Assembly: GCF_014873485.1 (NCBI RefSeq)
Contig: NZ_JADBDT010000001.1
Location: 1,550,001 to 1,614,000, forward strand
Source of the DNA: Sphingopyxis sp. OAS728
GTDB lineage: Bacteria > Pseudomonadota > Alphaproteobacteria > Sphingomonadales > Sphingomonadaceae
DNA: 64,000 bases
Direction of reading: 5' to 3'
A program made the translations under genes and the position numbers. Below, in pieces: positions 34,539 to 44,919 of the stretch. The notes below the pieces were generated by a model. The model ran no database searches, was not told the origin of the DNA, and was given only the letters and a program-made list of their open reading frames with translations. Each line of letters begins with the position of its first letter. The stretch's first letter is position 1.

Positions 34539-35500
34539 GCGGTCGCCATCGCGTGATATTCGGCTTCGGCGAGGAAGCGTTCGGCGTCGAGCGCGGCCAT
34601 GCAGCCCATGCCCGCCGCCGTGACCGCCTGGCGATAGACCTTGTCGGCGACATCGCCCGCGGCGAAGACGCCGGGGATCGAGGTCAGCGAGGTACCCGGC
34701 GTGATCTGCAGATAGCCGTCGTCGTCGAGCGGCAGCTTGCCCTTGAACAGCTCGGTCGCGGGGCTGTGGCCGATCGCGACGAAGCCGCCGTCGGTCGGCT
34801 CGTGGCTCGCCTCGCCGGTGACAGTGTCGATCAGGTCGACGCCGATCAGGCCAGTGAGGCCCTCGCCCGCGACGAAACGATCGACACGCTTGTTCCAGAG
34901 TATCTTGATCTTCGGATTGACCATCAACCGGTCCTGCAGGATCTTTTCGGCGCGAAGCGTGTCGCGGCGGTGGATCAGCGTCACGTCTTCGCTGTGGTTG
35001 GTGAGGTAGAGCGCCTCCTCGACCGCGGTGTTGCCGCCGCCGATCACCACGACCTTCTTGCCGCGATAGAAGAAGCCGTCGCATGTCGCGCACGCCGACA
35101 CGCCCTTGCCGCCGAGTTCCTGCTCACCGGGAACGCCGAGCCACTTCGCCTGCGCGCCCGTCGCGATGACGAGCGTTTCCGCCATGTATACGTCGCCGCC
35201 GTCGCCGGTCAGCTTGAACGGACGGCGCGACAGATCGACGTCGACGATCGTGTCCCAGATCATGCTGGTGCCGACGTGCATCGCCTGCGCGGTCATCTGT
35301 TCCATGAGCCAGGGGCCCTGCACGACCTCTGCAAAGCCGGGATAATTTTCGACATCGGTGGTGATCGTCAGCTGGCCGCCGGGTTGCAGCCCCTGCACCA
35401 CGATCGGCATCATGCCCGCGCGCGCCGCGTAGATCGCGGCAGACAGGCCGGCGGGGCCGGAGCCGAGGATGAGCATCTTGGTATGGTGAACGCTGGGCAT
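34535..35500 (-). CDS. trxB: Thioredoxin reductase
   Basis: A 321-residue NADPH-dependent FAD enzyme that reduces thioredoxin. It has the N-terminal FAD site LILGSGPAGLSAAIYAARAG, the redox pair Cys137/Cys140 in SACATCDGFFYRG, the NADPH fold VVVIGGGNTAVEEAL and the C-terminal GVFAAGDVADKVYRQA. Length and order match the bacterial low-molecular-weight type. It stands alone and is divergent from the SRPBCC gene at 35591. Confidence 0.97.
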   Translation of the reverse strand: MPSVHHTKMLILGSGPAGLSAAIYAARAGMMPIVVQGLQPGGQLTITTDVENYPGFAEVVQGPWLMEQMTAQAMHVGTSMIWDTIVDVDLSRRPFKLTGDGGDVYMAETLVIATGAQAKWLGVPGEQELGGKGVSACATCDGFFYRGKKVVVIGGGNTAVEEALYLTNHSEDVTLIHRRDTLRAEKILQDRLMVNPKIKILWNKRVDRFVAGEGLTGLIGVDLIDTVTGEASHEPTDGGFVAIGHSPATELFKGKLPLDDDGYLQITPGTSLTSIPGVFAAGDVADKVYRQAVTAAGMGCMAALDAERFLAEAEYHAMATA

Positions 35501-35590
35501 GACGGTCTTTCAATGACTGTGCGGACACGCACAGATGGGTGTTGCCAATAGCGCTAGCAAGGGTCACCTTCCGCGCCAAGGGGAGACCGC

Positions 35591-36601
35591 GTGATAACGA
35601 ACGATAAGCCGAACGAAACGGCGCAACGGCGCCGCGACAACTGGAAATTCGTTACGGTGATTATCGTCGCGCTCGCCGCAGCGCTGGCGGTCTTCATTCT
35701 TGCCGAAGCGGGATCGGGCGGCGCGATCGGTTATGCGCTGATGGTCGTGCTGCCCGCCGCGTTGACCGCCTTTATCGCATGGGCCGGCAGCATAGGGCGT
35801 AACTGGGCACGGAGCAGCTTCCTGCTCATTCCGGTCTGGCTGGCGCTCGCCGCCACGATCATCGGCGCGCTTGTCCTCCGCGAAGGCGTCGTCTGCCTGG
35901 TGATGGCGCTGCCTTTCTGGGTCGCTTTCGGCTATATCGGACTCTGGCCTGTCTATCTGTATCGGCGCAACCAGCGGCAGGTCGATCCGGCGATCTTTCG
36001 GGCACATGCCCTCCTCCTCTTGCCCTTCCTCGCGTTGCTCATCGATCAGCAGGTCGCGCCGCCGCGCGAAACACGCACCGTGGTGCGAGAAATCATCGTC
36101 GATGCGCCCGCAGCGGCCGTGTGGCCGCGGCTGCTTGCGATCCCGGCGATCTCATCGAAAGAAGGCCGTTGGAACATCAGCCAGGATATACTCCGGCTGC
36201 CGCGACCAGTGGCCGCGCATTTGCGGGGCGCGGGCCCCGGCGCGGTGCGCGACGCGCGCTGGCAGGATGGCATCCGCTTTGAGGAAATCGTTACCGACTG
36301 GCAGCCGGGCGAGGCGCTGCGATGGCGCTTCGCCTTTCCCGATCCGTCGATCCACGAACGCACCGATCGGCACATCGAACCCCATGGACGCCATCTGTGG
36401 ATCGATGAGGGCGGATATCGCCTGATCCCGTTGAGCGGTGGCCGAACGAAGATACGGCTGTGGACGCGCTATCACCTCGCGACGCCGTTCAACGCCTATG
36501 CCGGATGGTGGGGCGAACATATATTGGGCGATATTCAGGACAATGTTTTGGCGGTGGTGGCCGGGCGGATCGCAAACGACAGGGAGAAAGGGGCGCCATG
36601 A
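35591..36601 (+). CDS. Membrane protein with C-terminal SRPBCC domain
   Basis: A 336-residue protein with four or five N-terminal membrane segments (about residues 20-160, for example VTVIIVALAAALAVFILAE) and a soluble domain from about 165 that looks like SRPBCC/START (VREIIVDAPAAAVWPRLLA, VTDWQPGEALRWRFAFPD, RIKLWTRY-like). Such domains bind hydrophobic ligands. The start is GTG at 35591 after AAGGGGAG. The stop overlaps the methyltransferase start (ATGA), so the two are one operon. No specific function can be given. Confidence 0.65.
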   Translation: MITNDKPNETAQRRRDNWKFVTVIIVALAAALAVFILAEAGSGGAIGYALMVVLPAALTAFIAWAGSIGRNWARSSFLLIPVWLALAATIIGALVLREGVVCLVMALPFWVAFGYIGLWPVYLYRRNQRQVDPAIFRAHALLLLPFLALLIDQQVAPPRETRTVVREIIVDAPAAAVWPRLLAIPAISSKEGRWNISQDILRLPRPVAAHLRGAGPGAVRDARWQDGIRFEEIVTDWQPGEALRWRFAFPDPSIHERTDRHIEPHGRHLWIDEGGYRLIPLSGGRTKIRLWTRYHLATPFNAYAGWWGEHILGDIQDNVLAVVAGRIANDREKGAP

Positions 36602-37221
36602 GCAGTTGGTGGGAACGTCATGGGGTGCCGCGGCTGATCAAATGCGCCTGTTCGCAGGGGCAGATCATGAAGCTGCGCAGCAAGGTGGTGCCGCATGCGC
36701 GCGGCCATGTGCTGGAGCTTGGCTGCGGCGGCGGGATCAACATGGAATTTTACCGGCCCGGGCAGATCGAGAGCTTCAGCGGGCTCGATCCCTCGCCCGA
36801 ACTGCTCGCGATGAGCGTCGCCGCGGCGGCGGCGCGCGGGATCGATGCCGATATCCGCGAAGGCGTCGGCGAGGCGATGCCGTTCGAAAGCGCGTCGTTC
36901 GACACGGTGGTCACGACCTTCACCCTGTGCTCGGTCGGCGATCAGGCCGCGGTGCTGAGCGAAATCCGCCGCGTGCTGAAGCCCGGCGGCACCGCACTGT
37001 TCCTCGAACATGGCGCCGCGCCCGATGCCGGTGTCGCGAAATGGCAGCGGCGGATCGAGCCGCTGTGGAAGCGCATCGGCGGCAATTGTCACCTGACGCG
37101 GCCCATCGGCGACGCCTATGAAAAGGCGGGTTTTGCCGTCGACCGGCAGGCTGCCGATTATATCCCGAAGACCCCGCGGCCGTTCGGCTGGTACGAATAT
37201 GGCGCGGCACGCCTCGCCTAG
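36598..37221 (+). CDS. Class I SAM-dependent methyltransferase
   Basis: A 207-residue methyltransferase of the UbiE/phospholipid-methylase-like group: VLELGCGGGINMEFY (SAM motif I), FSGLDPSPELLAMS, PFESASFDTVVTTFTLCSVGD and RRVLKPGGTALFLEHG. Its ATG overlaps the upstream stop. The substrate is unknown; pairing with a lipid-binding-type SRPBCC protein hints at a lipid-like substrate, which is speculation. Confidence 0.88.
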   Translation: MSSWWERHGVPRLIKCACSQGQIMKLRSKVVPHARGHVLELGCGGGINMEFYRPGQIESFSGLDPSPELLAMSVAAAAARGIDADIREGVGEAMPFESASFDTVVTTFTLCSVGDQAAVLSEIRRVLKPGGTALFLEHGAAPDAGVAKWQRRIEPLWKRIGGNCHLTRPIGDAYEKAGFAVDRQAADYIPKTPRPFGWYEYGAARLA

Positions 37222-37237
37222 CGAAGAGGATTGCGAC

Positions 37238-38575
37238 ATGATGCGATTCTGGCTTGTTACTCTCACCGCGCTGCTGCTGTTCGCGCCGTCGGTGGCCGAG
37301 GCGCGCAAGGTCGCGCTGATCATCGGCAATGGCGATTATGCGAACACCAGCCGGCTGGTGAACCCCGCGAACGACATCAGGATCATCGCGGCGTCGGCGA
37401 AGCAGGCGGGGTTCGACGATGTCACCGTCGCCGCCGACCTTGCGGTCAATGATTTCCAGAAGGCGATGCGCGATTTTCGCGCCAAGGCCGACGGCGCCGA
37501 GGTGGCGATGGTTTATTATGCCGGGCACGGGATCGAGGCGCAGGGCAAGAACTGGCTGATCCCGACCGACGCGCAGCTCAAATCGGACCTCGACCTGCCC
37601 TATGAGGCAATCAACCTCGACCGGATGATGGAGGCGGTATCGGGCGCGCAGATCCGGATGGTCGTGCTCGATTCGTGCCGCAACAATCCCTTCGGCCGAT
37701 CGTGGCGGTCGGGGACGCGCGCGGTGGTCAATGGCCTTGCGGGTGTCGAGGCCGACGATGTGCTCGTGATTTTTGCCGCGGCGCCCGGGCAGACCGCCGC
37801 CGACGGGACGAGCGGCAATTCGCCCTTCGCGACCTCGCTCGCGAAACGCCTGCCACAGCCCGATACGCCGGTGCAGCTGCTCGGCGGCTTGATCCGCGAC
37901 GATGTGCTCGCGGCGACGGGAGGCGCACAGCGGCCGTTCGTCAGCGCCAGCATTACCGGGACGCCAGTGTATCTGGTCCCGCGCGCCGCGCCGCCTGCCG
38001 CGCCCGCGGCGTCGGGCGACCGGGCGGCGGTTGAGGATCTCTTGTGGAAGGGCGCGGTCGCCGAAAACAGCGTTCGCGCCTTCAGCGCCTATCTCGCCGA
38101 ATTTCCCGCGGGCAAATTCGCAGGCGAGGCGAGCGACAATATCGGGCGGTTGCTGAAGAAACCTGCCAGACCGACCGCAGCCTTCGCGGGCGCCGCCAAA
38201 CGCCCGCCCCCCGTCCCGGCGGCACCGGCGGCGCGCAAGTTCATCGTGTCGAACGTGCGCGTCGAATGCGTCAAGCTGACGGGTCGGCTCGGCCTCGGCC
38301 TGCCCGACCAGCTGTTCCTGCGCTTCAACACCGGGCAACGTTTTCCCGAGGGCAAGAGCGAGATTTATTCGATCAAGAAGGGCGAGAGCTGGGTCGTTCC
38401 CCAGAGCTTCGAGTTCGACCAGCCGGTGAGTTTCCAGCTCCGCGAATTCGACGATATCGGCGGCAGCGACAATATCGGGACGATCGACATCGGCGACGCG
38501 CCGGGGACATTCACGAAGACGCTCGACGGCGATGCCAGCGATTACCGGGTGACCTATACGGTGACGGTCAGCTGA
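37238..38575 (+). CDS. Caspase-like (C14, metacaspase-type) secreted protein
   Basis: A 445-residue exported protein. After a signal peptide (LVTLTALLLFAPSVAEA) comes a caspase p20-like domain: KVALIIGNGDYAN, the catalytic His97 in YYAGHGIE and Cys147 in VVLDSCRNNPF. A Pro/Ala linker, a short helical stretch resembling a repeat (WKGAVAENSVRAFSAYLAEF) and a C-terminal all-beta domain (about 345-445) follow. It starts at ATG 37238 after AGAGGA, 16 bases after the methyltransferase. A periplasmic protease cleaving after Arg or Lys is likely from the family; its target is unknown. Confidence 0.85.
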   Translation: MMRFWLVTLTALLLFAPSVAEARKVALIIGNGDYANTSRLVNPANDIRIIAASAKQAGFDDVTVAADLAVNDFQKAMRDFRAKADGAEVAMVYYAGHGIEAQGKNWLIPTDAQLKSDLDLPYEAINLDRMMEAVSGAQIRMVVLDSCRNNPFGRSWRSGTRAVVNGLAGVEADDVLVIFAAAPGQTAADGTSGNSPFATSLAKRLPQPDTPVQLLGGLIRDDVLAATGGAQRPFVSASITGTPVYLVPRAAPPAAPAASGDRAAVEDLLWKGAVAENSVRAFSAYLAEFPAGKFAGEASDNIGRLLKKPARPTAAFAGAAKRPPPVPAAPAARKFIVSNVRVECVKLTGRLGLGLPDQLFLRFNTGQRFPEGKSEIYSIKKGESWVVPQSFEFDQPVSFQLREFDDIGGSDNIGTIDIGDAPGTFTKTLDGDASDYRVTYTVTVS

Positions 38576-38597
38576 CGACCGATTGCGGCCGTAATCT

Positions 38598-38711
38598 CCC
38601 CTCCCGCTTGCGGGAGGGGTCGGGGGTGGGCAGCAACGTTGCGATGACCCACCCCGCTGCGACTAACCAGCAAGCTGGCAAGTCTCGCTGCCCCTCCCGC
38701 AGGCGGGAGGG
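38598..38711. repeat. Composite palindromic intergenic repeat (REP-like)
   Basis: A block of stem-loops lies between the convergent caspase-like and trhO genes. CCCCTCCCGC-TT-GCGGGAGGGG occupies 38598-38619, GGGGTGGG pairs with CCCACCCC further on, CCAGC-AA-GCTGG lies near 38667, and a second CCTCCCGC-AG-GCGGGAGG ends the block (38691-38711). Such clustered G/C palindromes fit REP/BIME-type elements; they may also terminate transcription. Confidence 0.75.
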
Positions 38712-38764
38712 AAAATCAGCTCGCTGCTGCAACGGCACCTCACCACCCCAAAGCTGCCGCCGAA

Positions 38765-39490
38765 TTATTCCTTGTCGCCGATCTCGACGAGCCCGTGCCC
38801 GACGCTCACCCGTTCGTCGAAGACGAAGCAGCTGCCGTGCCAGCGGCTGTCGCCTTGGGGCACCTGTTCGAGATAGGCGAGGATGCCGCCTTTCAGATGC
38901 ACGACATCCTCGACGCCCTCGTGGCGCAGGAAAGCGGTCGATTTTTCGCAGCGGATACCGCCGGTGCAGAACATCGCGACGCGCTTGCCCACAAAGCGGT
39001 CGGCGTTGGCGCGCCACCAGTCGGGGAATTCGCCGAAGCTTTTCGTTTCGGGGTTCAGCGCGCCGTCGAAGCTGCCGTAGCCGACCTCGAAATCATTGCG
39101 CGTGTCGATGAGCACTGTGTCCGGATCGTCGACAAGCGCGTTCCAGTCGGCGGGATCGACATAAGGCGCGGCGTCGCGCGCGGCGTCGAGCCCCGCGACC
39201 TTCATCGTCACGATTTCCTTTTTCAGCCGGACCTTCATGCGCTGGAACGGCATCTCCGCGGCGGTCGAATATTTGACGTCGAGGTCGGCGCAGTCGGGCA
39301 AGGCGCGGATATGGTCCAGTACTGCGGCAATCCCGGCCTCGGTTCCCGCGATAGTGCCGTTGACGCCCTCGCGCGCGAGTAGCAGCGTGCCCTTGACGCC
39401 TTCCGCAGCGCAAAGGTCGAGCAAGGGCTGGCGCAGCGCGGCGGGATCGTCGAACGGCGCGAAGCGGTAAAGGGCGGCAACCTGGAACAT
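38765..39490 (-). CDS. trhO: Rhodanese-like tRNA uridine(34) hydroxylase TrhO
   Basis: A 241-residue protein. An N-terminal acylphosphatase-like part ([30 protein letters not shown]) precedes a rhodanese domain with active-site Cys175 in [13 protein letters not shown] and the family signature [11 protein letters not shown]. TrhO makes the 5-hydroxyuridine at position 34 of tRNAs in an oxygen-dependent way. The ATG at 39490 begins [10 protein letters not shown]; the frame continues upstream without family sequence. Confidence 0.95.
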   Translation of the reverse strand: MFQVAALYRFAPFDDPAALRQPLLDLCAAEGVKGTLLLAREGVNGTIAGTEAGIAAVLDHIRALPDCADLDVKYSTAAEMPFQRMKVRLKKEIVTMKVAGLDAARDAAPYVDPADWNALVDDPDTVLIDTRNDFEVGYGSFDGALNPETKSFGEFPDWWRANADRFVGKRVAMFCTGGIRCEKSTAFLRHEGVEDVVHLKGGILAYLEQVPQGDSRWHGSCFVFDERVSVGHGLVEIGDKE

Positions 39491-39518
39491 CGGCGCGCCA
39501 TGTAGGCGCGATTGCGCG

Positions 39519-41531
39519 CTAACGGAAGGGATCGCTCCGCCCGGTCGCATATTGTGCCATCGCCATCGTCGTCCATTGCGCGTTGACGCGGATGCAGCTC
39601 GGGAAGACGCTCGCGTCGGTCACGACGACATTGGTCGTGCCGTGGACGCGGCATTCGGGGTCGACGACGCCATATTGCGGATCCTCGTTGATCGCATTGC
39701 CGCCGTGCGGGTGGCTGCTCGACAGGGTCACATCGTCCTGCTCGCGGATCGCCGTCTTGAAAAAGGCATCAACGTCCATGTCGGGCGTAACCTTCTGCCC
39801 CTTCGCAAGCGCCGGATAGCATTCGAGCGCGCCGGCGGCGAAATGGACCTTGGTCAAAGTCGCCATCGCGCGCCGCAGCATCGGGAGGTCGTCGTCGACG
39901 TCGAGGCGGAATTTGAGCTTGCCGTCGACGATCTGCCCGCGCCGGTCGGCGGGGAAGAGAATGCCCGCCGAATGAACGCGGCTGAAATTCTTCATCCGCT
40001 GCGAATGATCGGCAAACCAGCCGGGCATCAGCGAGGCCATCGACATCGGCGGCTGGAAATGGCTTTCGAGCAGGAAATCGCCGCAATCGACATAGCTCGA
40101 CATCTGGTCCTCGTCCCACGCATCGCCGCCCGCGCCCGCGGGCATCAACGCGACCACCGGCGACGCGACGTTGAGCGAGACCTGATAGCCGGTGCCGTCG
40201 ATATCGCTGCGGTCGAGCAGCTTCGACGAGGCGATCGTGCCGGCCGCGACGACGACGCCGACGCGCGCGCGGACAAGGCGGTTCGATCCGTCGGGCAGGA
40301 CCAGCTTCACCGCCTCCGCCTCGCGCCGGCCGTCGGCGGCGGTCTGCCACAATATCTGCTGCGCCTTGGTATCGGGCAGGATGCGCGCGCCGCGATCGCG
40401 GCACGCCTGCGGCAAATAGGTCTGCGCCACCCCCATGCGGCGGCCATAGGCACAGCCCGAATTGCAATAGCCGCAATAGGAGCAGGCGGTCGGTGTGTTC
40501 GGCGGACCGAAATTCTTGTCGAACCAGTCGGTAATCGCGCGCTTGTCCATCGGGTTGTCCGACGTGTCGGCGTAGGCGTGCCAGCCGTTGATCAGGTGCG
40601 GGCCGTTGTGCCGGCCGCTGCGCGGTTCGATCCGCGCGATGCCGAGCATGTCCTTCACCGCGTCATAGCTGTCGTGAAAGGCGGCCGCGTCGATCGGCGC
40701 ACCGATGCTCGCCCATTTGGCGAGCACATCCTTGGCATCGGGATGCGTCCGCCCGGGTTCGTTGACGCGCAGGCAGATGCCGTTGTTGATCGTCGACGAC
40801 CCCCCGACGCAGCGTCCCTGGAACACGACGAAATCGCGGTTGGTCGTCGTCTGGACCGCGCCATGTTTGTAGAGCTTGGCGATCATGTCGAGTTCGTGAT
40901 GGGTGATCGCGTGGCTCGGGTAGAAGGGCCCCGCCTCGACGATCAGCACCTTATAGTCCCAACCCGCGATATTATAGGCCGCGACCGCCCCGCCCGCGCC
41001 CGAGCCGACGACGATCACGTCATATTCGTCCTCGAGGCTGTCGGCGTCGACGACATAGGCGGGGTCGATCTCGCGCCCGCGGATCGGCGCGAGCGGCATG
41101 TCGGCACTGCCGCGCTGGCGAAATTTGGGCAGCGTGAAGCCGATCTGGCGGTGAACGGGATTGGTCGCATTGGCGTCCTGGTCGCCGGGCTCGAGCCCCG
41201 GCTGCCAATGGCCGTAATAGCAGGCGTAGATGATCCCGCGCAGCCGGCCCATATCCTGAAAAAGGTCGATGCTACTGTCGCGCAGCCGGTCGTCGATGCG
41301 CTCGACGCGCGTTTCGACATCGACCTCGGCGAACATCGGGCCGAGCACGATTTCGGTCGCGGTGAGCGACAGGCGGATCTCGTCGAGTTTCGTCCCCCCG
41401 ACCTTTTCGAACAGGTCGCAGACATTGGCGACGACCTGATCGGGGGTGATCGCCATTTCGGCGCCATGGAACAGCGCCTCGGTCAACGCCTTCAAAAATT
41501 TGAGCTGCCCGAAATTAAACGGTGCCGTCAT
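39519..41531 (-). CDS. GMC-family oxidoreductase with CxxCxxCxxxC motif
   Basis: A 670-residue FAD enzyme. A helical N-terminal extension of about 165 residues precedes the FAD site [20 protein letters not shown] (about 169-187). The GMC signature [20 protein letters not shown] and a C-terminal [31 protein letters not shown] with the active-site His follow. At 350-360 lies [11 protein letters not shown], four cysteines spaced as in ferredoxin [4Fe-4S] sites. The layout resembles long-chain alcohol oxidase/sterol oxidase-like GMC enzymes. No signal peptide. Start at 41531 follows GGGGGCAGGG. Substrate unknown, probably an alcohol. Confidence 0.88.
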   Translation of the reverse strand: MTAPFNFGQLKFLKALTEALFHGAEMAITPDQVVANVCDLFEKVGGTKLDEIRLSLTATEIVLGPMFAEVDVETRVERIDDRLRDSSIDLFQDMGRLRGIIYACYYGHWQPGLEPGDQDANATNPVHRQIGFTLPKFRQRGSADMPLAPIRGREIDPAYVVDADSLEDEYDVIVVGSGAGGAVAAYNIAGWDYKVLIVEAGPFYPSHAITHHELDMIAKLYKHGAVQTTTNRDFVVFQGRCVGGSSTINNGICLRVNEPGRTHPDAKDVLAKWASIGAPIDAAAFHDSYDAVKDMLGIARIEPRSGRHNGPHLINGWHAYADTSDNPMDKRAITDWFDKNFGPPNTPTACSYCGYCNSGCAYGRRMGVAQTYLPQACRDRGARILPDTKAQQILWQTAADGRREAEAVKLVLPDGSNRLVRARVGVVVAAGTIASSKLLDRSDIDGTGYQVSLNVASPVVALMPAGAGGDAWDEDQMSSYVDCGDFLLESHFQPPMSMASLMPGWFADHSQRMKNFSRVHSAGILFPADRRGQIVDGKLKFRLDVDDDLPMLRRAMATLTKVHFAAGALECYPALAKGQKVTPDMDVDAFFKTAIREQDDVTLSSSHPHGGNAINEDPQYGVVDPECRVHGTTNVVVTDASVFPSCIRVNAQWTTMAMAQYATGRSDPFR

Positions 41532-41612
41532 CGCCCTGCCCCCAGTTTGCGCACGCTGCAAAATGCCGGATTATAGGCGGTCGGGGCAAGCTGTATTGTA
41601 CGGGATCGCCAG

Positions 41613-42236
41613 TTACGCCGTGCGGGCGAGCGCCTCGACGGGCAGGAATGGCTGCACGGCTGCAATCGCGCGCGTCACATAATCCGCTTTCTCACCGACC
41701 GGCGCGACATAGTGGAGCGCCTCCTCGGCCGCAGTCACGCCCGCGACCCGCGCGATGATCCATGCGGCGAGATATTGCGATGCGAGGCAGCCGCCCGCGG
41801 TCGCGACATTGCCGTGCGCAACGAAGGGCGCGTCGAGCACCTCGACTCCCGCCTCGATCACCCACGGTTTGGTGGTGAGGTCGGTGCATGCGGGGAGATT
41901 GCCGATCAGCCCGAGCTTTGCGAGCAGCAGCGTTCCCGAACATTGCGCGCCGATCAACTGGCGCGCCGGATCGAGCCGGATGCGGCCGAGCATCAGCGGA
42001 TCGGCCGCGATCTCGCGCGTCCTGATCCCGCTGCCGATGATCACCGCGTCGGCCTTGGCCGCGAAGTCGAGCGGTTGCTGGCGTTCGATCGTTACCCCGT
42101 TCATCGAGGTCACTTTCGGCGTCGGCGACGTGATATGCGCTTCCCAGCCCTGCCCGCGCAGGCGGTTCAGGATTGCCGCGGCGACGAACGAATCGAGTTC
42201 GTTGAAGCCGTCGAAGGTCAGCACCGCAATTTGCAC
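41613..42236 (-). CDS. DJ-1/PfpI family protein
   Basis: A 207-residue class I glutamine-amidotransferase-fold protein. The nucleophile elbow has Cys99 in LIGAQCSGTLLLA, and AVLTFDGFNELDSF opens the fold. The start is GTG at 42236 preceded by CGGGAG. Members include chaperones, deglycase-like and isocyanide-hydratase-like enzymes; the sequence around the Cys does not tell which. It follows the small gene at 42261 by 24 bases on the same strand. Confidence 0.85.
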   Translation of the reverse strand: MQIAVLTFDGFNELDSFVAAAILNRLRGQGWEAHITSPTPKVTSMNGVTIERQQPLDFAAKADAVIIGSGIRTREIAADPLMLGRIRLDPARQLIGAQCSGTLLLAKLGLIGNLPACTDLTTKPWVIEAGVEVLDAPFVAHGNVATAGGCLASQYLAAWIIARVAGVTAAEEALHYVAPVGEKADYVTRAIAAVQPFLPVEALARTA

Positions 42237-42260
42237 GTCAAAACTCCCGTAAACGATGGC

Positions 42261-42755
42261 CTATATGGTGCCTTCGAAGACATCCTCAACCCAGCGCGTG
42301 CGCGCCGCAGCGTCGCGCTGCGACGAAAGATAGCGGCCCCAAGCAGTGCTTTCGTGCGCGACGATGCCGAGTTCCCAAACGCAAAAGGTCGGGCGCACCA
42401 AGCCCGCCTGCGCCGGGTAGGCCGCATCGAACGGTGCAAACGCAGGCATGTCGCCGTGGCGGTACCAGACGGCTTCCCACAGTTCGTTCGACCCGCGCCA
42501 TACCGACACGAGCAGGAAATAGAAATCGGCGCCGCAGCGGTGGAGGATGACGAAACCGCAATCGCCGGCCGCCAGCGTCGTGGCCGCCTGCTCGTCGAAC
42601 CATTCGGCAGAGAGCGACGCCACTTCGTCCGGAACCGGCGCGTCGGGCGCGGTCAGGTGATAGAGTTTCACGGCCGCGCCGCCGGCTTCGACAAGTCCCC
42701 GATACCCGGCTTGCTTGGGGTAATGGCGATAAGCGGCATCGACAGCGGCGGACAT
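42261..42755 (-). CDS. Conserved hypothetical protein
   Basis: A 164-residue soluble protein I do not assign. It is rich in Trp and Tyr, with FVILHRCGADFYFLLVSVWRG and WEAVWYRHGDM, and lacks signal peptide, membrane segments and known catalytic motifs. The ATG at 42755 follows GGAGAGG, a clear ribosome-binding site. It reads toward the DJ-1 gene and may be cotranscribed with it. Confidence 0.75.
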   Translation of the reverse strand: MSAAVDAAYRHYPKQAGYRGLVEAGGAAVKLYHLTAPDAPVPDEVASLSAEWFDEQAATTLAAGDCGFVILHRCGADFYFLLVSVWRGSNELWEAVWYRHGDMPAFAPFDAAYPAQAGLVRPTFCVWELGIVAHESTAWGRYLSSQRDAAARTRWVEDVFEGTI

Positions 42756-42825
42756 AAGCGGACCTCTCCATTCGTTCCACTTATGTTCTAGTCGCCGTCG
42801 ACCGCCCCCGCAATCCTCTTTCGCC

Positions 42826-44919
42826 TCAGGCCGCCTTTTTCGCCTGCCGATATTTGTGGAGCAGCGGCTCGGTGTAGCCCGACGGCTGTGTCACGCCTTC
42901 GAAGATAAGCGCGCGCGCCGCCTGATATGCGATGCCGTCCGGCGTCAGCTTTTCGTAAAGCGCATCGCCGGCGTTTTGTGCATCGACCTTCGTCGCCATC
43001 CGCGCCAGCGCGGCGTCGACCTGTTCGGGGGTGCAGACCCCGTGGAGCAGCCAGTTGGCGAGCGCCTGGCTGGCGATGCGCAGCGTCGCGCGGTCTTCCA
43101 TCAGGCCCACGTCGTCGATGTCGGGGACCTTAGAGCAGCCGACGCCCTGGTCGATCCAGCGCACGACATAGCCGAGGATGCCCTGGCAATTATTGTCGAG
43201 TTCGCGCGTGATTTCGGCCTCGCTCCAGTTACGCCCCGTCGCGACAGGAATGTTGAGCAACCGGTCGAGCGACGGCACCGCCTCGCCCGCGATCTCCTTC
43301 TGCCGCGCGAAGACATCGACCTGATGATAGTGCAGCGCGTGGAGCGTCGCGGCGGTCGGCGACGGCACCCATGCGGTGTTCGCGCCCGACTTCGGGTGGC
43401 CGATCTTGGCGTCGAGCATCGCCTTCATCAGGTCGGGCATCGCCCACATGCCCTTTCCGATCTGCGCCTTGCCCGAAAGCCCGCAGGCGAGGCCGATGCG
43501 GACGTTGCGGTCCTCGTAGGAGGCGATCCAGTCGCTCGCCTTCATCTCGCCCTTCGGGATCATCGGACCCGCGCGCATCGAGGTGTGGATCTCGTCGCCG
43601 GTGCGGTCGAGGAAGCCGGTGTTGATGAAGACGATGCGGTCCTTCACCGCGTGGATGCACGCGCCGAGGTTCGCCGAGGTGCGACGCTCCTCGTCCATCA
43701 CGCCGACCTTCATCGTGTGACGCGCGAGGCCGAGCATATCCTCGACGGCGTCGAACAGCCGGTCGGTGAAGCCGCATTCCTCGGGCCCGTGCTGCTTGGG
43801 CTTCACAATGTAGATGCTGCCGGCACGGCTGTTGGTGAGCGTGCCGAGGCCCTTCAGATCGTGGAGCGAGCAGAGGCTGGTGATCACCGCGTCGCAAAGC
43901 CCCTCGGGCGCCTCGGCACCGTTCGGCAGCTTGATCATCGGCGTCGTCATTAGATGGCCGACGTTCCGCACGAACATCACGCTGCGGCCGTGGAGCGTGA
44001 AGGGCTCACCCGACGGCGAGGTCCATTCACGGTCGGCCTCCATCGCGCGCGTCACCGTCGCCCCGCCCTTGGCAAAGCTTTCGACGAGATCGCCGCGCAT
44101 CAAGCCGAGCCAGTTCGTGTAGCCGAGCGTCTTGTCCTCGCCATCGACCGCGGCGACGCTGTCTTCGAGGTCGATGATCGTCGTCAGCGCGGCTTCGAGC
44201 ACGACATCGGCGATGCCCGCGGGGTCGGTCTTGCCGATCGCGCTCGCCGAATCGATCACCAGTTCGATGTGCAGGCCGTTGTGGCGAAGCAGTATGCCGC
44301 CGGGCTTGTGGCCGACGCGTTGCGACGGATCGGCAAGGATGAGTTCGCCGCCCTGCCAGTCGGTCCAGCTTCCCGATGCGAGCGGCACCGCCTCGTCCAG
44401 AAACGCCTTTGCCCGCGCGATCACCGCAGCGCCGCGGTCGGCATCATAGCCGCCGGGCCGCGCCGGCGGTGCGTCGAGCGCGTCGGTGCCGTAGAGCGCG
44501 TCATAGAGGCTGCCCCAGCGCGCGTTGGCGGCGTTGAGCGCGAAACGCGCGTTGAGCGCAGGGACGACGAGCTGCGGGCCCGCCATCGTCGCGATTTCGG
44601 GGTCGACATTCTGCGTGCCGACTTTGAAGGCTGCGGGCTCCGGAACGAGATAGCCGATCTCGCGCAGGAAGGCCTGATAGGCCGCCGGATCGTGCGCTTG
44701 TCCGGCGCGTGCTTCGTGCCAGGCGTCGATCTGTGCCTGCAGATCCTCGCGCTTCGCCAGCAGCGCCGCATTTTCGGGCGCGAACTTGCGGAGCAGATCC
44801 GCGAAATCGCTCCAGAATTTGACGGTGTCGAGCCCCGTCCCCAGCAACGCGCGCTGCTCGATAAAATCGGCCAGTCGCGAATCGACGGACAGTCCGGAAC
44901 GGTCGAGAAATTCGGTCAT
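42826..44919 (-). CDS. glcB: Malate synthase G
   Basis: A 697-residue enzyme condensing glyoxylate with acetyl-CoA to malate. Clear G-type segments are [32 protein letters not shown], the [18 protein letters not shown] region with conserved LLHG, and [11 protein letters not shown]. Length fits isoform G (A is about 530). The glyoxylate-shunt partner isocitrate lyase is not in the window. The gene has its own upstream region of about 200 bases shared with a divergent small gene. Confidence 0.97.
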   Translation of the reverse strand: MTEFLDRSGLSVDSRLADFIEQRALLGTGLDTVKFWSDFADLLRKFAPENAALLAKREDLQAQIDAWHEARAGQAHDPAAYQAFLREIGYLVPEPAAFKVGTQNVDPEIATMAGPQLVVPALNARFALNAANARWGSLYDALYGTDALDAPPARPGGYDADRGAAVIARAKAFLDEAVPLASGSWTDWQGGELILADPSQRVGHKPGGILLRHNGLHIELVIDSASAIGKTDPAGIADVVLEAALTTIIDLEDSVAAVDGEDKTLGYTNWLGLMRGDLVESFAKGGATVTRAMEADREWTSPSGEPFTLHGRSVMFVRNVGHLMTTPMIKLPNGAEAPEGLCDAVITSLCSLHDLKGLGTLTNSRAGSIYIVKPKQHGPEECGFTDRLFDAVEDMLGLARHTMKVGVMDEERRTSANLGACIHAVKDRIVFINTGFLDRTGDEIHTSMRAGPMIPKGEMKASDWIASYEDRNVRIGLACGLSGKAQIGKGMWAMPDLMKAMLDAKIGHPKSGANTAWVPSPTAATLHALHYHQVDVFARQKEIAGEAVPSLDRLLNIPVATGRNWSEAEITRELDNNCQGILGYVVRWIDQGVGCSKVPDIDDVGLMEDRATLRIASQALANWLLHGVCTPEQVDAALARMATKVDAQNAGDALYEKLTPDGIAYQAARALIFEGVTQPSGYTEPLLHKYRQAKKAA

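Noticed and set aside
39552..41576. Plus-strand open frame opposite the GMC oxidoreductase
   Set aside because: Low-complexity antisense shadow; the GMC gene has clear FAD and catalytic motifs.
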